8,489 nt of DNA from an uncultured Bacteroidales bacterium. Its GTDB lineage: Bacteria; Bacteroidota; Bacteroidia; Bacteroidales; Paludibacteraceae. This document shows, piece by piece, positions 1 through 7,205 of this stretch. A program made the position numbers and the translations under genes. The stretch is from assembly GCA_934725535.1 (NCBI GenBank), contig CAKVBV010000080.1, forward strand, positions 1 through 8,489, in the 5' to 3' direction. The notes beneath the pieces were generated by a model, which did not search any database, had not been told where the DNA came from, and saw only the letters and a list, made by a program, of their open reading frames with translations. Every line of letters starts with the position of its first letter. The first letter of the stretch is position 1.

Positions 1-40
1 TCTCTGAAGGGGTCCGGTGAGTCTCGGGTTAAGTGTATGA

Positions 41-124
41 GATTAGTATGTGATTAGTATGTGATTAGTATGAGATTAGTATGTGATTAGCGAGTGGATA
101 ACGGGTGGATAGCGAGTGGATACC
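41..124. repeat. 11-bp tandem repeat array, about 7.5 units
   Basis: Units start at 41, 52, 63, 74, 85, 96, 107 and 118 (the last partial). The first four read GATTAGTATGT or GATTAGTATGA. The fifth is the hybrid GATTAGCGAGT, then come GGATAACGGGT, GGATAGCGAGT and a partial GGATACC. The period stays at 11 through the change of unit, so this is one diverged array. Read on the minus strand, the later units contain TTATCCACT, CTATCCACC and GTATCCACT, close to the DnaA-box consensus TTATNCACA. Eleven is not a multiple of three, so it is unlikely to be coding. The array ends about 50 bp upstream of the promoter at 175-205. Nothing else was recognised in 1-40. Confidence 0.9.
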
Positions 125-174
125 GACAGCATCTCACCCCATATACAGAGCCATACAAAAAAGCATTCCCACCC

Positions 175-205
175 TTGCAAAAATCCCCAAAAAGCAGTAT
201 CTTTG
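175..205 (+). promoter_or_regulatory. Bacteroidota-type promoter of the 2-hydroxyacid dehydrogenase gene
   Basis: TTG at 175-177 (-33 element) is followed by 20 bp and then TATCTTTG at 198-205, an exact match to the Bacteroidota -7 consensus TAnnTTTG. Only eight bases separate the end of the -7 box from the ATG at 214, so the mRNA would be leaderless or nearly so. The promoter lies inside the longer reading frame that opens at 94, which argues that the upstream ATG is not used. Confidence 0.75.
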
Positions 206-213
206 TCGCCGAT

Positions 214-1125
214 ATGCGTATAGCGTTTACCACAGAACTCCCTCCCGAGGGTTTTGCCCGCCTTAGCGGACACACGTTGGGTGTGCCACTGGCTGATGCC
301 GACATCTTAGTCGCCACTTTCGACAAGCGAGTGCCACGCGAGATGATAGCGCAAGCACCTCATCTTCAACTGATTGCGAACTTTGGTGCAGGTTTCAACA
401 ATATCGACCTTGACGCTTGCCGCGAGCGCGGTATCCGTGTCACCAACACGCCCCAACCCGTCATCGAACCCACTGCCGAACTGGCTTTTGCCCTTATGCA
501 CGATGTGGCACGCCGCACAGCAGAGTTCGACCGCCGGCTGCGCAACCATACCGCAGAGCCCTTCGGCGTGATGAACAATCTGAGCCATTCGCTCTACGGT
601 AAAGTGCTGGGAATCATCGGAATGGGCCGTATCGGACAAGCCCTCGCACGCCGAGCCGTGGCAAGCGGAATGACCATCATCTACCACAACCGCCACCAAC
701 TGCCCGCCGACATTGAGCAGCAGTACAGCGCACAATACACACCCCTTGACACGCTCTTGCAAGAGGCTGACTTTGTGAGTCTTAACCTCCCGTACACCCC
801 TGACACGCACCATCTGATAAGCACACGCGAGTTGTCTATGATGAAGCCGACCGCCTACCTCATCAATACCGCGCGTGGTGCGCACGTGTGCGAGGAAGCA
901 TTGATTACAGCCCTGCAAACCAACCAAATAGCAGGCGCAGCCTTGGACGTATTCGAGTACGAACCGCACATCGCCGATGCCCTGCTCACCCTCGACAATG
1001 TCGTTCTCTCTCCCCATACGGGCACAGGCACATGGGAGGGGCGTATCGCCATGTGCGAGAACGTCTGCGACAACATCCTCGCCTTCATCAACCATGATTT
1101 TAACAAAATGAATATAGTGTTGTAG
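214..1125 (+). CDS. D-isomer-specific 2-hydroxyacid dehydrogenase (NAD(P)-dependent)
   Basis: A 303-residue cytosolic oxidoreductase that should interconvert a 2-oxoacid and its D-2-hydroxyacid. The exact substrate cannot be read; glyoxylate/hydroxypyruvate, D-lactate or D-glycerate are all possible. The catalytic domain halves flank a Rossmann domain with the dinucleotide motif GMGRIG at residues 136-141. The family signature KPTAYLINTARG ends in the catalytic Arg221. The Glu-Pro pair after DVFEY gives Glu250, and SPH gives His268, so the Arg/Glu/His triad is complete. After the second Rossmann strand (IIYHNR) the usual NAD-selecting Asp is replaced by Asn159, which may allow NADP use (inference). 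The start at 214 is preferred over the in-frame ATG at 94 because a promoter lies at 175-205, the extra 40 residues are low-complexity and overlap the tandem array, and family homology begins at MRIAF. The gene appears monocistronic or leads into pepT after 84 bases. Confidence 0.93.
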   Translation: MRIAFTTELPPEGFARLSGHTLGVPLADADILVATFDKRVPREMIAQAPHLQLIANFGAGFNNIDLDACRERGIRVTNTPQPVIEPTAELAFALMHDVARRTAEFDRRLRNHTAEPFGVMNNLSHSLYGKVLGIIGMGRIGQALARRAVASGMTIIYHNRHQLPADIEQQYSAQYTPLDTLLQEADFVSLNLPYTPDTHHLISTRELSMMKPTAYLINTARGAHVCEEALITALQTNQIAGAALDVFEYEPHIADALLTLDNVVLSPHTGTGTWEGRIAMCENVCDNILAFINHDFNKMNIVL

Positions 1126-1153
1126 AACTTTCCCCGAATTGGATTTCAAGGGG

Positions 1154-1168
1154 GGTACAATTTGTACC
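1154..1168. promoter_or_regulatory. Perfect 15-bp palindrome upstream of pepT (operator candidate)
   Basis: GGTACAATTTGTACC has two exact 7-bp arms around one central T. The one-base centre cannot make an RNA loop, so a dimeric DNA-binding protein is a better reading than a terminator. It sits 41 bp before the pepT ATG. It overlaps a TTTG (1161-1164) that could act as the -33 element of a poor promoter whose -7 would be TATAAATC at 1183-1190. A bound protein there would be expected to control the pepT operon. The regulator is not identifiable from this window. Confidence 0.5.
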
Positions 1169-1209
1169 TCACCTCAAATACTATAAATCGAACCAAACAA
1201 TATAAGACA

Positions 1210-2421
1210 ATGAATATCACCGACCGATTTCTGAAGTACGTCAGTTTCTGCACTACTTCGGACGAAGAGACGAATATGACCCCCTCCACCCCGGGGCAGA
1301 TGGAGTTCGCCGAGTACCTGAAGAACGAACTGCAAACCATTGGTATGCAGGATGTAACGCTCGACAAGAACGGCTACCTGATGGCTACCTTGCCTGCCAC
1401 TATGGATGGTAAACCCACTATCGGCTTTATCGCCCACATGGACACATCGCCTGACGCAAGTGGCAAGCACGTTCAGCCGCGCATCATCAAGAACTACAAC
1501 GGCGAGGACATACTCCTCAACGAAGAAGAGGTCATCGTTCTCGAGACCTCCAAGTACCCCGAAATACTCCGTTACAAGGGGCAGGACATCATCGTCACCA
1601 ACGGTAAGACGCTCCTCGGCGCGGACGACAAAGCGGGTATCGCAGAGATTGTCTCGGCGTGCGAGTACCTTATCCAACACCCCGAAATCAAACACGGCAA
1701 GATACGTGTAGGCTTCACGCCCGATGAGGAAATCGGTCAGGGTGCCGACCACTTTGATGTCGCGAAGTTCGGCTGCGACTTTGCCTACACCATGGACGGC
1801 GGCACGATAGGCGAACTGGAGTTCGAGAACTTCAATGCCGCAAGTTGCAAGATACACGTGCACGGTGTCAACGTACACCCGGGCTACGGCTACCACAAGA
1901 TGCTCAACTCCATGCGCATTGCCTACCAGTTGGCTGTCATGCTGCCCCGCTGGGAGACCCCCGAGCATACGCAGGGCTATGAGGGCTTCTACCATTTGGT
2001 GGGTATGACCGGCACCGTAGAGGAGACCACCCTCAGTTACATCATCCGCGACCACGACCGTGCCCGTTTCGAGAGCCGCAAGCGCGAGATGGAGCACCTT
2101 GTGCGCAAGATAAACCGCGAGTACGGCGAGGGCACGGCAGAGATAGAGTTGCGCGACCAATACTATAATATGCGCGAAAAGGTGGAGCCCGTGATGCACA
2201 TTGTAACCCTCGTGGAAGAAGCCATGAAGGAAGTGGGTGTTACTCCCCATATCCAGCCTATCCGCGGTGGTACGGACGGCGCACGCTTGTCATTCGAAGG
2301 GCTGCCCTGCCCCAATATCTTCGCCGGCGGTGAGAACTTCCACAGCCGCTTCGAGTACCTCCCTATCCCCTCCATGGAGAAAGCCATGCAGGTGATTCTC
2401 AAGATAGTAGAGAAAGCGTAG
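1210..2421 (+). CDS. pepT: Peptidase T (tripeptide aminopeptidase)
   Basis: A 403-residue cytosolic M20B zinc exopeptidase that removes the N-terminal residue of tripeptides; its length matches the family (about 400-410). All metal and catalytic positions are visible: His76 and Asp78 in AHMDTSPD, the metal-bridging Asp in LGADDKAG (139-140), the general base and ligand pair Glu173-Glu174 in TPDEEIG, Asp196 in YTMDGG, and His378 in GGENFHSRFEYLP. The dimerisation domain lies between, around residues 205-320. The ATG at 1210 is chosen over the in-frame one at 1162 because homology starts at MNITDRFL and the earlier start lies in the palindrome. It is first in a tight run with the hydrolase, gcvT and the lipoprotein, and a palindrome lies just upstream. 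Cytosolic peptide turnover would supply free amino acids, including glycine for the downstream gcvT product (inference). Confidence 0.97.
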   Translation: MNITDRFLKYVSFCTTSDEETNMTPSTPGQMEFAEYLKNELQTIGMQDVTLDKNGYLMATLPATMDGKPTIGFIAHMDTSPDASGKHVQPRIIKNYNGEDILLNEEEVIVLETSKYPEILRYKGQDIIVTNGKTLLGADDKAGIAEIVSACEYLIQHPEIKHGKIRVGFTPDEEIGQGADHFDVAKFGCDFAYTMDGGTIGELEFENFNAASCKIHVHGVNVHPGYGYHKMLNSMRIAYQLAVMLPRWETPEHTQGYEGFYHLVGMTGTVEETTLSYIIRDHDRARFESRKREMEHLVRKINREYGEGTAEIELRDQYYNMREKVEPVMHIVTLVEEAMKEVGVTPHIQPIRGGTDGARLSFEGLPCPNIFAGGENFHSRFEYLPIPSMEKAMQVILKIVEKA

Positions 2422-2439
2422 CCTATTCCTCTCGTCCTT

Positions 2440-3282
2440 ATGCCGCTGTCAGAACGTACATATTCCACCCCCTTGGGCGACATCCGTTATTGGGTGAATG
2501 TATTTGTGGCGGAACGCCCTGCATTGGTGTTCCTATCCGGACTGACGGCTGACCACACCTCGTTTGACAAGCAGGTCGAGGCATTTGCAGGGGAGTACAA
2601 TATCTTGGTTTGGGACGCGCCCGCCCATGGGCAGTCCCGTCCGTTCCCGTTGGCGTTCTCGCTCCGGCAGATAGCCCAATGGTTGCACGCCATAGTGGCA
2701 GAGAACTGCGACAATGACGCACCTCTGTTCCTTGTCGGGCAGTCGATGGGCGGATACGTGGCGCAAGAGTACATCTCCCTTTACCCCGATGAGGTGGCGG
2801 GTACCGTTATCATAGACTCTGCGCCTTTGGAACGCACCCATATCACTCGCGCCGAGTTGTGGCTGCTTAAGCACGTAGGACCGGTCTATCGTCTGTATCC
2901 TTGGAAGCAACTGCAACGTGCAGCGGCACAGGCTTGCTCGACCACAGACTATGGCAGAACGCTGATGTACAATATGTTATCCGCCTACACGCACGGAGAG
3001 TATTGCGCCCTTGCGGCACACGGCTATCGTATTTTGGCGGAGGCTATAGAACAGCATACCGCCCCCATTGAAGGCTGTCCGATGCTCCTCTTGGTAGGCG
3101 AACACGACCGTGCAGGTTCCTGTCTGCGCTACTGCCGCAACTGGTCCAAACGCCAACACCTGCCCTTGGTATATGTTCCTGCAGCCGGTCACAACTCCAA
3201 CACCGACAATCCCGCCTTTGTCAACCGACACCTCCGCGAGTTTGTCGAAAAGACAATAACAACAAAGCATATAAACCATTAA
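2440..3282 (+). CDS. Alpha/beta-fold serine hydrolase
   Basis: A 280-residue soluble hydrolase with the full catalytic triad: nucleophile Ser102 in the elbow GQSMGG, Asp223 in LLLVGEHD, and His251 in AAGHNSNTDNP. The oxyanion-hole strand VFLSGLT (about 30-36) and the motif WDAPAHGQS (58-66) are typical of the alpha/beta hydrolase (MhpC/proline iminopeptidase-like) superfamily. A helical cap probably occupies about residues 130-205. No signal peptide is present, so it is cytosolic. It starts 18 bases after the pepT stop and ends 11 bases before gcvT, so it is probably co-transcribed. No purine-rich ribosome site precedes the ATG, as is common in this phylum. The substrate is unknown. Its place behind a peptidase makes an aminopeptidase or esterase role thinkable, but nothing in the sequence decides it. 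Confidence 0.9.
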   Translation: MPLSERTYSTPLGDIRYWVNVFVAERPALVFLSGLTADHTSFDKQVEAFAGEYNILVWDAPAHGQSRPFPLAFSLRQIAQWLHAIVAENCDNDAPLFLVGQSMGGYVAQEYISLYPDEVAGTVIIDSAPLERTHITRAELWLLKHVGPVYRLYPWKQLQRAAAQACSTTDYGRTLMYNMLSAYTHGEYCALAAHGYRILAEAIEQHTAPIEGCPMLLLVGEHDRAGSCLRYCRNWSKRQHLPLVYVPAAGHNSNTDNPAFVNRHLREFVEKTITTKHINH

Positions 3283-3293
3283 ATTACAATACA

Positions 3294-4364
3294 ATGTTAA
3301 AGGAAACACCTTTCACAGCGACCCATATTGCGTTGGGTGCTAAGATGGCAGATTTTGCCGGGTTCAACATGCCTATCCAATATCCGACAGGCATCAATCA
3401 GGAACATATCATTGTCCGTACGGGCGTGGGCGTCTTTGATGTCAGCCACATGGGCGAGTTCTGGGTAAAAGGCGAGCGCGCCCTTGACTTCCTCCAGTAC
3501 ATCACCACCAACGATGTCAGCAAACTTGAAGCGGGCAAGGCGCAGTACACTTGCATGCCCAATGGCAAAGGCGGTATTGTGGATGACCTGATTATCTACA
3601 AGTACTCCACCACCAAATACCTGCTCGTTGTCAATGCCGGCAATATCGACAAGGACTGGGCTTGGGTAAACAAGCAGAACACTTTCGGTGTGACTCTCGA
3701 GAACGCCAGCGACAAATACGGACAGTTGGCAGTACAGGGTCCGAAGGCTACGGAGATGCTCCAACTGCTCACCGACGCTGACCTCAGTGCCATTCCGTAC
3801 TACTCGTTCCGCGAATGGTCATTCGCAGGCGTACCGGGCGTTATCCTCAGCAACACGGGTTACACGGGTGCAGGCGGCTTTGAGTTGTACTTCCCCAAAG
3901 AGAACGCCATGCAGATATGGAACGCTCTGTTCGAGGTTGGCAAGGATTTCGGATTGGCTCCTATCGGATTGGGCGCACGTGACAGTCTGCGTCTCGAGAA
4001 GTGGTACTGCCTCTACGGACATGATATAGACGATACCACATCGCCGTTGGAAGCAGGTCTCGGTTGGATTACGAAGTTTGACGCCAAGGACTTCATCGAC
4101 AAGGACTTCCTTCTCAAGCAGAAGGCAGAAGGCGTGAAACGCAAACTCGTTCACTTCGAGTGCCAAGAGCGTGCCATTCCGCGTAACGGCTATGAGATTT
4201 GCGATGCCGATGGCAATCAGATAGGTCACGTAACCAGCGGTATCATGCTGCCTAACACCAAGGTGGGCATCGGTATGGGGTATGTGAAGACCGAGTTCGC
4301 GAAGAAAGAGACCATTATCTACATCAAGATTCGCGAGAAACTTGTACCCGCCAAGATTGTGTAA
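3294..4364 (+). CDS. gcvT: Glycine cleavage system T protein (aminomethyltransferase)
   Basis: A 356-residue cytosolic enzyme of the glycine cleavage system. It takes the aminomethyl group from lipoylated H protein, transfers the methylene to tetrahydrofolate and releases ammonia. Family landmarks: GAKMADFAGFNMPIQYP near the N-terminus, VGVFDVSHMGEF (45-56), the catalytic-Asp segment GGIVDDLIIYKY (93-104, Asp97/98), NTGYTGAGGFELYFP, RDSLRLEKWYCLYGHDID and SPLEAGLGWITKFD. The C-terminal barrel ends with IGMGYVKTEFAKKETIIYIKIR. Length and sequence suggest an intact enzyme. It begins 11 bases after the hydrolase stop, within the pepT run, and the H, P and L protein genes are not in this window, so the complex must be encoded elsewhere. 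There is no room for a glycine riboswitch in the short gap. Confidence 0.97.
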   Translation: MLKETPFTATHIALGAKMADFAGFNMPIQYPTGINQEHIIVRTGVGVFDVSHMGEFWVKGERALDFLQYITTNDVSKLEAGKAQYTCMPNGKGGIVDDLIIYKYSTTKYLLVVNAGNIDKDWAWVNKQNTFGVTLENASDKYGQLAVQGPKATEMLQLLTDADLSAIPYYSFREWSFAGVPGVILSNTGYTGAGGFELYFPKENAMQIWNALFEVGKDFGLAPIGLGARDSLRLEKWYCLYGHDIDDTTSPLEAGLGWITKFDAKDFIDKDFLLKQKAEGVKRKLVHFECQERAIPRNGYEICDADGNQIGHVTSGIMLPNTKVGIGMGYVKTEFAKKETIIYIKIREKLVPAKIV

Positions 4365-4385
4365 CCCATAAACCACAACAAGGAT

Positions 4386-4790
4386 ATGAAAAAGTTATTG
4401 GTATTCTTCCTTTGCGCCGTCGCTACACTGGCGGGCTGCAAAAAGCAAGGTAACAATGAGGCTGAAGACTCCAATCTGTGGGCTTCCATGGTGAAGAAGT
4501 ACACGATGTTGGAGAACTTCCCGCCCTATAGCCACGAGATGAAGAATCCGATATATCTGAATTCGGGTTTCTCAGAGCAACTGCAATTCACAGATATGAA
4601 CTGCCCCAAGTCGTACTACGACGACTACAAGGAAACCGTTGCCAAAGCCGGTTTTACCACAACCTTAGAAGGTGAGGGAGACAGCGTTGACTACGAACTG
4701 ACGAAAGGCGACAAGACTTACGTCATCATCCTGAGTTATTCGGGTACCACCTTGATGTGCCAATACGTCATCCATAGTGACGAGTGGTAA
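4386..4790 (+). CDS. Small lipoprotein of unknown function
   Basis: A 134-residue protein with a clear lipoprotein signal: MKK, a hydrophobic stretch, then the lipobox LAGC with the acylated Cys18. The mature part is about 117 residues and acidic after the anchor. It contains YYDDYKETVAKAGF (77-90) followed by a strand-rich YELTKGDKTYVIILSY segment (103-118), a helix-then-strands pattern that suggests a small alpha/beta domain. One further Cys pair (73 and 125) could form a disulfide in the periplasm. I do not recognise the family. It starts 21 bases after gcvT and is the last gene before the terminator at 4815, so it is probably co-transcribed with pepT-gcvT, although an envelope lipoprotein has no obvious job in that pathway. 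Confidence 0.85.
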   Translation: MKKLLVFFLCAVATLAGCKKQGNNEAEDSNLWASMVKKYTMLENFPPYSHEMKNPIYLNSGFSEQLQFTDMNCPKSYYDDYKETVAKAGFTTTLEGEGDSVDYELTKGDKTYVIILSYSGTTLMCQYVIHSDEW

Positions 4791-4814
4791 TATCCAATAC
4801 GTATTATCCTAATT

Positions 4815-4851
4815 AAAGAGGTTGTCCAAAGACTTTGGGCAACCTCTTTTT
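4815..4851 (+). terminator. Intrinsic terminator, probably bidirectional
   Basis: A 16-bp stem (4815-4830 with 4834-4849, one G-T pair, loop GAC) is followed by a run of T reaching 4851. Because the stem begins with AAA, the minus-strand transcript would also end in a short U-rich tail (TTTAATT). It lies between the convergent lipoprotein and permease genes, 24 bases past the first stop and 12 bases past the second, so it can close both. Confidence 0.92.
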
Positions 4852-4863
4852 ATACCGTTTCCC

Positions 4864-5961
4864 TCACTCCATCTTGAGTATGAACCGCTTGTAGTAAGAG
4901 ATTAGCAGTGTGGTGATTGGAAGGGCGATAATCATTCCGACAATCCCCAGCAGGGAGCCCCATATTGACAGGCTGAGGAGTATGGCGGCAGGGCTCATAC
5001 CCATCGCATTGCCCATGATTTTGGGCGTCAAGAGCAGGTCCTGAATACTTTGTACCACCACAAACACCACCACAATACACAGCATCACCACCCACACGGG
5101 ACGCCCTGTCTCGGCGGATTGTATCAGCCCGAGTATCAGACAGGGCGGAATACCTATCGTCTGCAGATACGGAACGAGGTTGAGTACCCCGATAATCAGA
5201 CCCATAGCGATGCCCATCGGCAAGCCGATAATCTGAAAACCGATGGCAAACAGTATGCCCACAATGCCTGCAATAGTGGCTTGACCGCGGAAATAGCAAT
5301 TCATATTGCGGTCGAGGTCGCTCATCAACATCTGCGCACCATGGCGGTATCGGTGGGGTATGTATTGGTGCCAACTATTGGCAATCTTCTCATAATCAAT
5401 CAGCAGGAACACAATATACAGCAGGCATACAAACACTATCGCCAGCCCCATAACGGCACTGAGTCCGCTGCTAATCCAGTTGCCCACTTTGGGTAGGAGG
5501 TTGCGGAGTGCCTGTTGCACATCGGGGTTGCTGAGCAACGTCTTCACATCCATATACTCCACCAACTCCTGAAACTGCTCATTGGCACGCGGGGAGAAAT
5601 ACTCGTTGGCGTCAAACGTGCTCAGGTAGTTCTTCACCCCCACCGACAGTGCCGTCGCCTGTTTGCTGATAGTAGGCACCAATGCCGCCACTGCACCCGT
5701 CAGCACACCGACGACCAATACCAGTGTTACAATCACCGACAGCAAACGGTTCTTAAACCGGCACTTGTACTGAAAGAACCGCACTATCGGTTCCAGCATA
5801 TACGCAATCACAAAACTGACGAGAAACGGCAGCAACACTCCGCTCAGCCGGCGTATGAGCAGGTACAAAGCCGCCAATACGGCAATGGTGATGACACCAC
5901 GGATAATGGTATCGCGGTCGAACTGCTGTTGCTTGTTGCTTGGTGGTGGTAGTCTCAGCAT
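4864..5961 (-). CDS. AI-2E family transporter (PerM-type permease)
   Basis: A 365-residue inner-membrane protein of the AI-2E/PerM family (PF01594). About eight hydrophobic segments are seen: near 20-36, 41-60, 73-96, a long soluble stretch 97-160, then 165-189, 228-246, 247-267, 271-312 (probably two) and 325-357. Family landmarks are YFRGQATIAGIVG (223-235), GVLNLVPYLQTIG (258-270) and QDLLLTPKIMGNAMGMSP (307-324). Family members have been linked to quorum-signal export, Na+/H+ antiport or small-molecule efflux, so the substrate is uncertain. It converges with the upstream operon and shares its terminator. The ATPase gene lies 79 bases upstream on the same strand, with repeat copy 1 between them. 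That repeat places a -7 box (TAAATTTG, minus strand, 6004-5997) 35 bases before the start codon, but without a clear -33. Confidence 0.93.
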   Translation of the reverse strand: MLRLPPPSNKQQQFDRDTIIRGVITIAVLAALYLLIRRLSGVLLPFLVSFVIAYMLEPIVRFFQYKCRFKNRLLSVIVTLVLVVGVLTGAVAALVPTISKQATALSVGVKNYLSTFDANEYFSPRANEQFQELVEYMDVKTLLSNPDVQQALRNLLPKVGNWISSGLSAVMGLAIVFVCLLYIVFLLIDYEKIANSWHQYIPHRYRHGAQMLMSDLDRNMNCYFRGQATIAGIVGILFAIGFQIIGLPMGIAMGLIIGVLNLVPYLQTIGIPPCLILGLIQSAETGRPVWVVMLCIVVVFVVVQSIQDLLLTPKIMGNAMGMSPAAILLSLSIWGSLLGIVGMIIALPITTLLISYYKRFILKME

Positions 5962-5991
5962 AGTAGGATGGGTTGAGGGTTATTGTATAGG

Positions 5992-6024
5992 GTGTGCAAA
6001 TTTAAAGTTGAACTTTAATTTTGT
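5992..6024. repeat. 33-bp direct repeat, copy 1, within a 37-bp imperfect palindrome
   Basis: Identical over 33 bp to 7206-7238. Here the palindrome extends from 5992 to 6028, centred on G6010, with 18-bp arms and two mismatched positions. The core is TTAAAGTTGAACTTTAA. On the minus strand it supplies a TAAATTTG -7 box for the permease gene, but the -33 position reads CGTG rather than TTTG. It lies 16 bases past the end of the ATPase gene. Confidence 0.95.
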
Positions 6025-6040
6025 ACACGTATTGTATATC

Positions 6041-7201
6041 TTATTGTTGGTCAGGTAGTTTGCGGAAGTTATATAGTCCTTCGTGCAGGGCAGGAACTTC
6101 CACATCGCCGTCATATATGACACATGAGGACAATATGCGGTCACCAAAAGCATGCTCTATGGCACGTATGTTTTTGTAGAAGTCAGTGTTAGATGTCTTG
6201 GCTGATTTCACTTCGTAAAGTCTCAGGTTGATGCCTTCCTGCGCCATGATGTCTATTTCCGTTCCGCGGCTTTCCCGATAGAAAAACAGGTTGCTTTCCT
6301 GCCCTTTGTTATAGCGGTTCTTGAGCATTTCCATCACAATCAGATTCTCAAAGATACCGCCACGCAAGGGGTGCGTACTCAGTTGGGCAGGAGACTGGAT
6401 GCCCAGCAAAAAGCACAGCAGTCCCGTGTCATAGAAATAGAGTTTGGGCGTTTTGACCAACCGTTTGTTGATATTTGCGTAATAGGGGTGCAGGCGGTAC
6501 ACGATGTATGACGCCTCCAATATGCTGAGCCACTCTTTGAGTGTCACGGAAGATACGCCCACCTCGTTGGATAGTGCGGAGAGGTTGCACTCCGCCCCCA
6601 CACGTCCTGCGCAAAGGCGAATGAATGTCTGGAAAGCACTGAGGTCTTTTATCTTCAGCAATTGGCGTATGTCGCGCTCCACGTAGGTGGTGTAGTAGTT
6701 GCTGAATACCTTGGTGGCAGGAATGTGCTTGCTGAACAATGCGGGATAGAAACCGTTAAACAGTATCTCGTCTGTGGTATGGCTCTTGTATTCGGGTATC
6801 TCCTCCAACGAAAGGGGCAGAAGAGTCAGTACGGCAGTCCGCCCGCAGAGAGACTGCGAGATGGTGTTGAGCAGGGTGATGTTGCAACTGCCTGTCAGTA
6901 CAAACCGCCATTCGGGGTCGTTGTCCACGTACACCATCAAGTAGGACAATAGCGATGGCACGTTTTGTACTTCGTCAATAATCACGTGTTTGCCCGCGTT
7001 GGCAAAGAAATTCTTCGGGTCCCGCTCTATCTCTTCCCGCAAACTGATGTCCTCCAAGTTGTAGTAGGCATAGTCAGGGAACAGGTTGCGGCAAAGGGTG
7101 GTCTTGCCCACTTGCCGCGGTCCCGTGATGGTGATGACCTGATAGTATTTCTGACACTCCAATATCTCTGCCGAGAGGTGACGGTATATGTAGTTGGTCA
7201 T
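6041..7201 (-). CDS. AAA-family ATPase with C-terminal DUF4143 domain
   Basis: A 386-residue cytosolic protein. The N-terminal P-loop NTPase has Walker A GPRQVGKTT (27-35), Walker B HVIIDEVQ (72-79, Asp76/Glu77) and sensor-like VLTGSCN (101-107). A winged-helix-like stretch follows (LSALSNEVGVSSVTLKEWL, 207-225). The DUF4143 part includes LYFYDTGLLCFLLG (254-267) and FENLIVMEML (284-293), then GTEIDI (Asp317) and LYEVKSAK (Glu330, Lys332), which fits a PD-(D/E)xK nuclease-like fold. The family is common and often multicopy in Bacteroidota and archaea; its biological role is not established, with DNA-related, toxin-antitoxin and regulatory ideas proposed. The ATG at 7201 is chosen over the upstream TTG at 7213, which lies inside the repeat and -7 box. 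The gene is flanked by two identical 33-bp repeats, and no partner gene is evident. Confidence 0.93.
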   Translation of the reverse strand: MTNYIYRHLSAEILECQKYYQVITITGPRQVGKTTLCRNLFPDYAYYNLEDISLREEIERDPKNFFANAGKHVIIDEVQNVPSLLSYLMVYVDNDPEWRFVLTGSCNITLLNTISQSLCGRTAVLTLLPLSLEEIPEYKSHTTDEILFNGFYPALFSKHIPATKVFSNYYTTYVERDIRQLLKIKDLSAFQTFIRLCAGRVGAECNLSALSNEVGVSSVTLKEWLSILEASYIVYRLHPYYANINKRLVKTPKLYFYDTGLLCFLLGIQSPAQLSTHPLRGGIFENLIVMEMLKNRYNKGQESNLFFYRESRGTEIDIMAQEGINLRLYEVKSAKTSNTDFYKNIRAIEHAFGDRILSSCVIYDGDVEVPALHEGLYNFRKLPDQQ

Positions 7202-7205
7202 AGAC

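Noticed and set aside
1..57. Open frame from the window start to a TAG at 55, possible tail of an upstream gene
   Set aside because: Only 18 codons, running into the tandem array, with no recognisable protein similarity.
41..124. CRISPR array
   Set aside because: Units are contiguous 11-mers without spacers, and no cas genes are nearby.
41..124. Chromosomal replication origin because of DnaA-like boxes
   Set aside because: The boxes deviate from consensus, there is no obvious AT-rich unwinding region, and no dnaA, dnaN, gidA or parA genes are in view. Kept only as a weak possibility in the findings.
94..213. 40-codon N-terminal extension of the dehydrogenase
   Set aside because: It covers part of the tandem array and contains the promoter. 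Homology starts at 214.
307..1149. 280-residue minus-strand open frame opposite the dehydrogenase gene
   Set aside because: It is antisense to a gene with complete family motifs, its translation resembles no family, and it has no promoter. It is a shadow frame.
1126..1152. CCCC...GGGG hairpin after the dehydrogenase as a terminator
   Set aside because: The stem is interrupted (CCCC-GAA ... TTC-AA-GGGG) and no T-tract follows.
1174..2250. 358-residue minus-strand open frame opposite pepT
   Set aside because: It is antisense to a full-length peptidase T with all metal ligands. The frame is open only because of codon bias.
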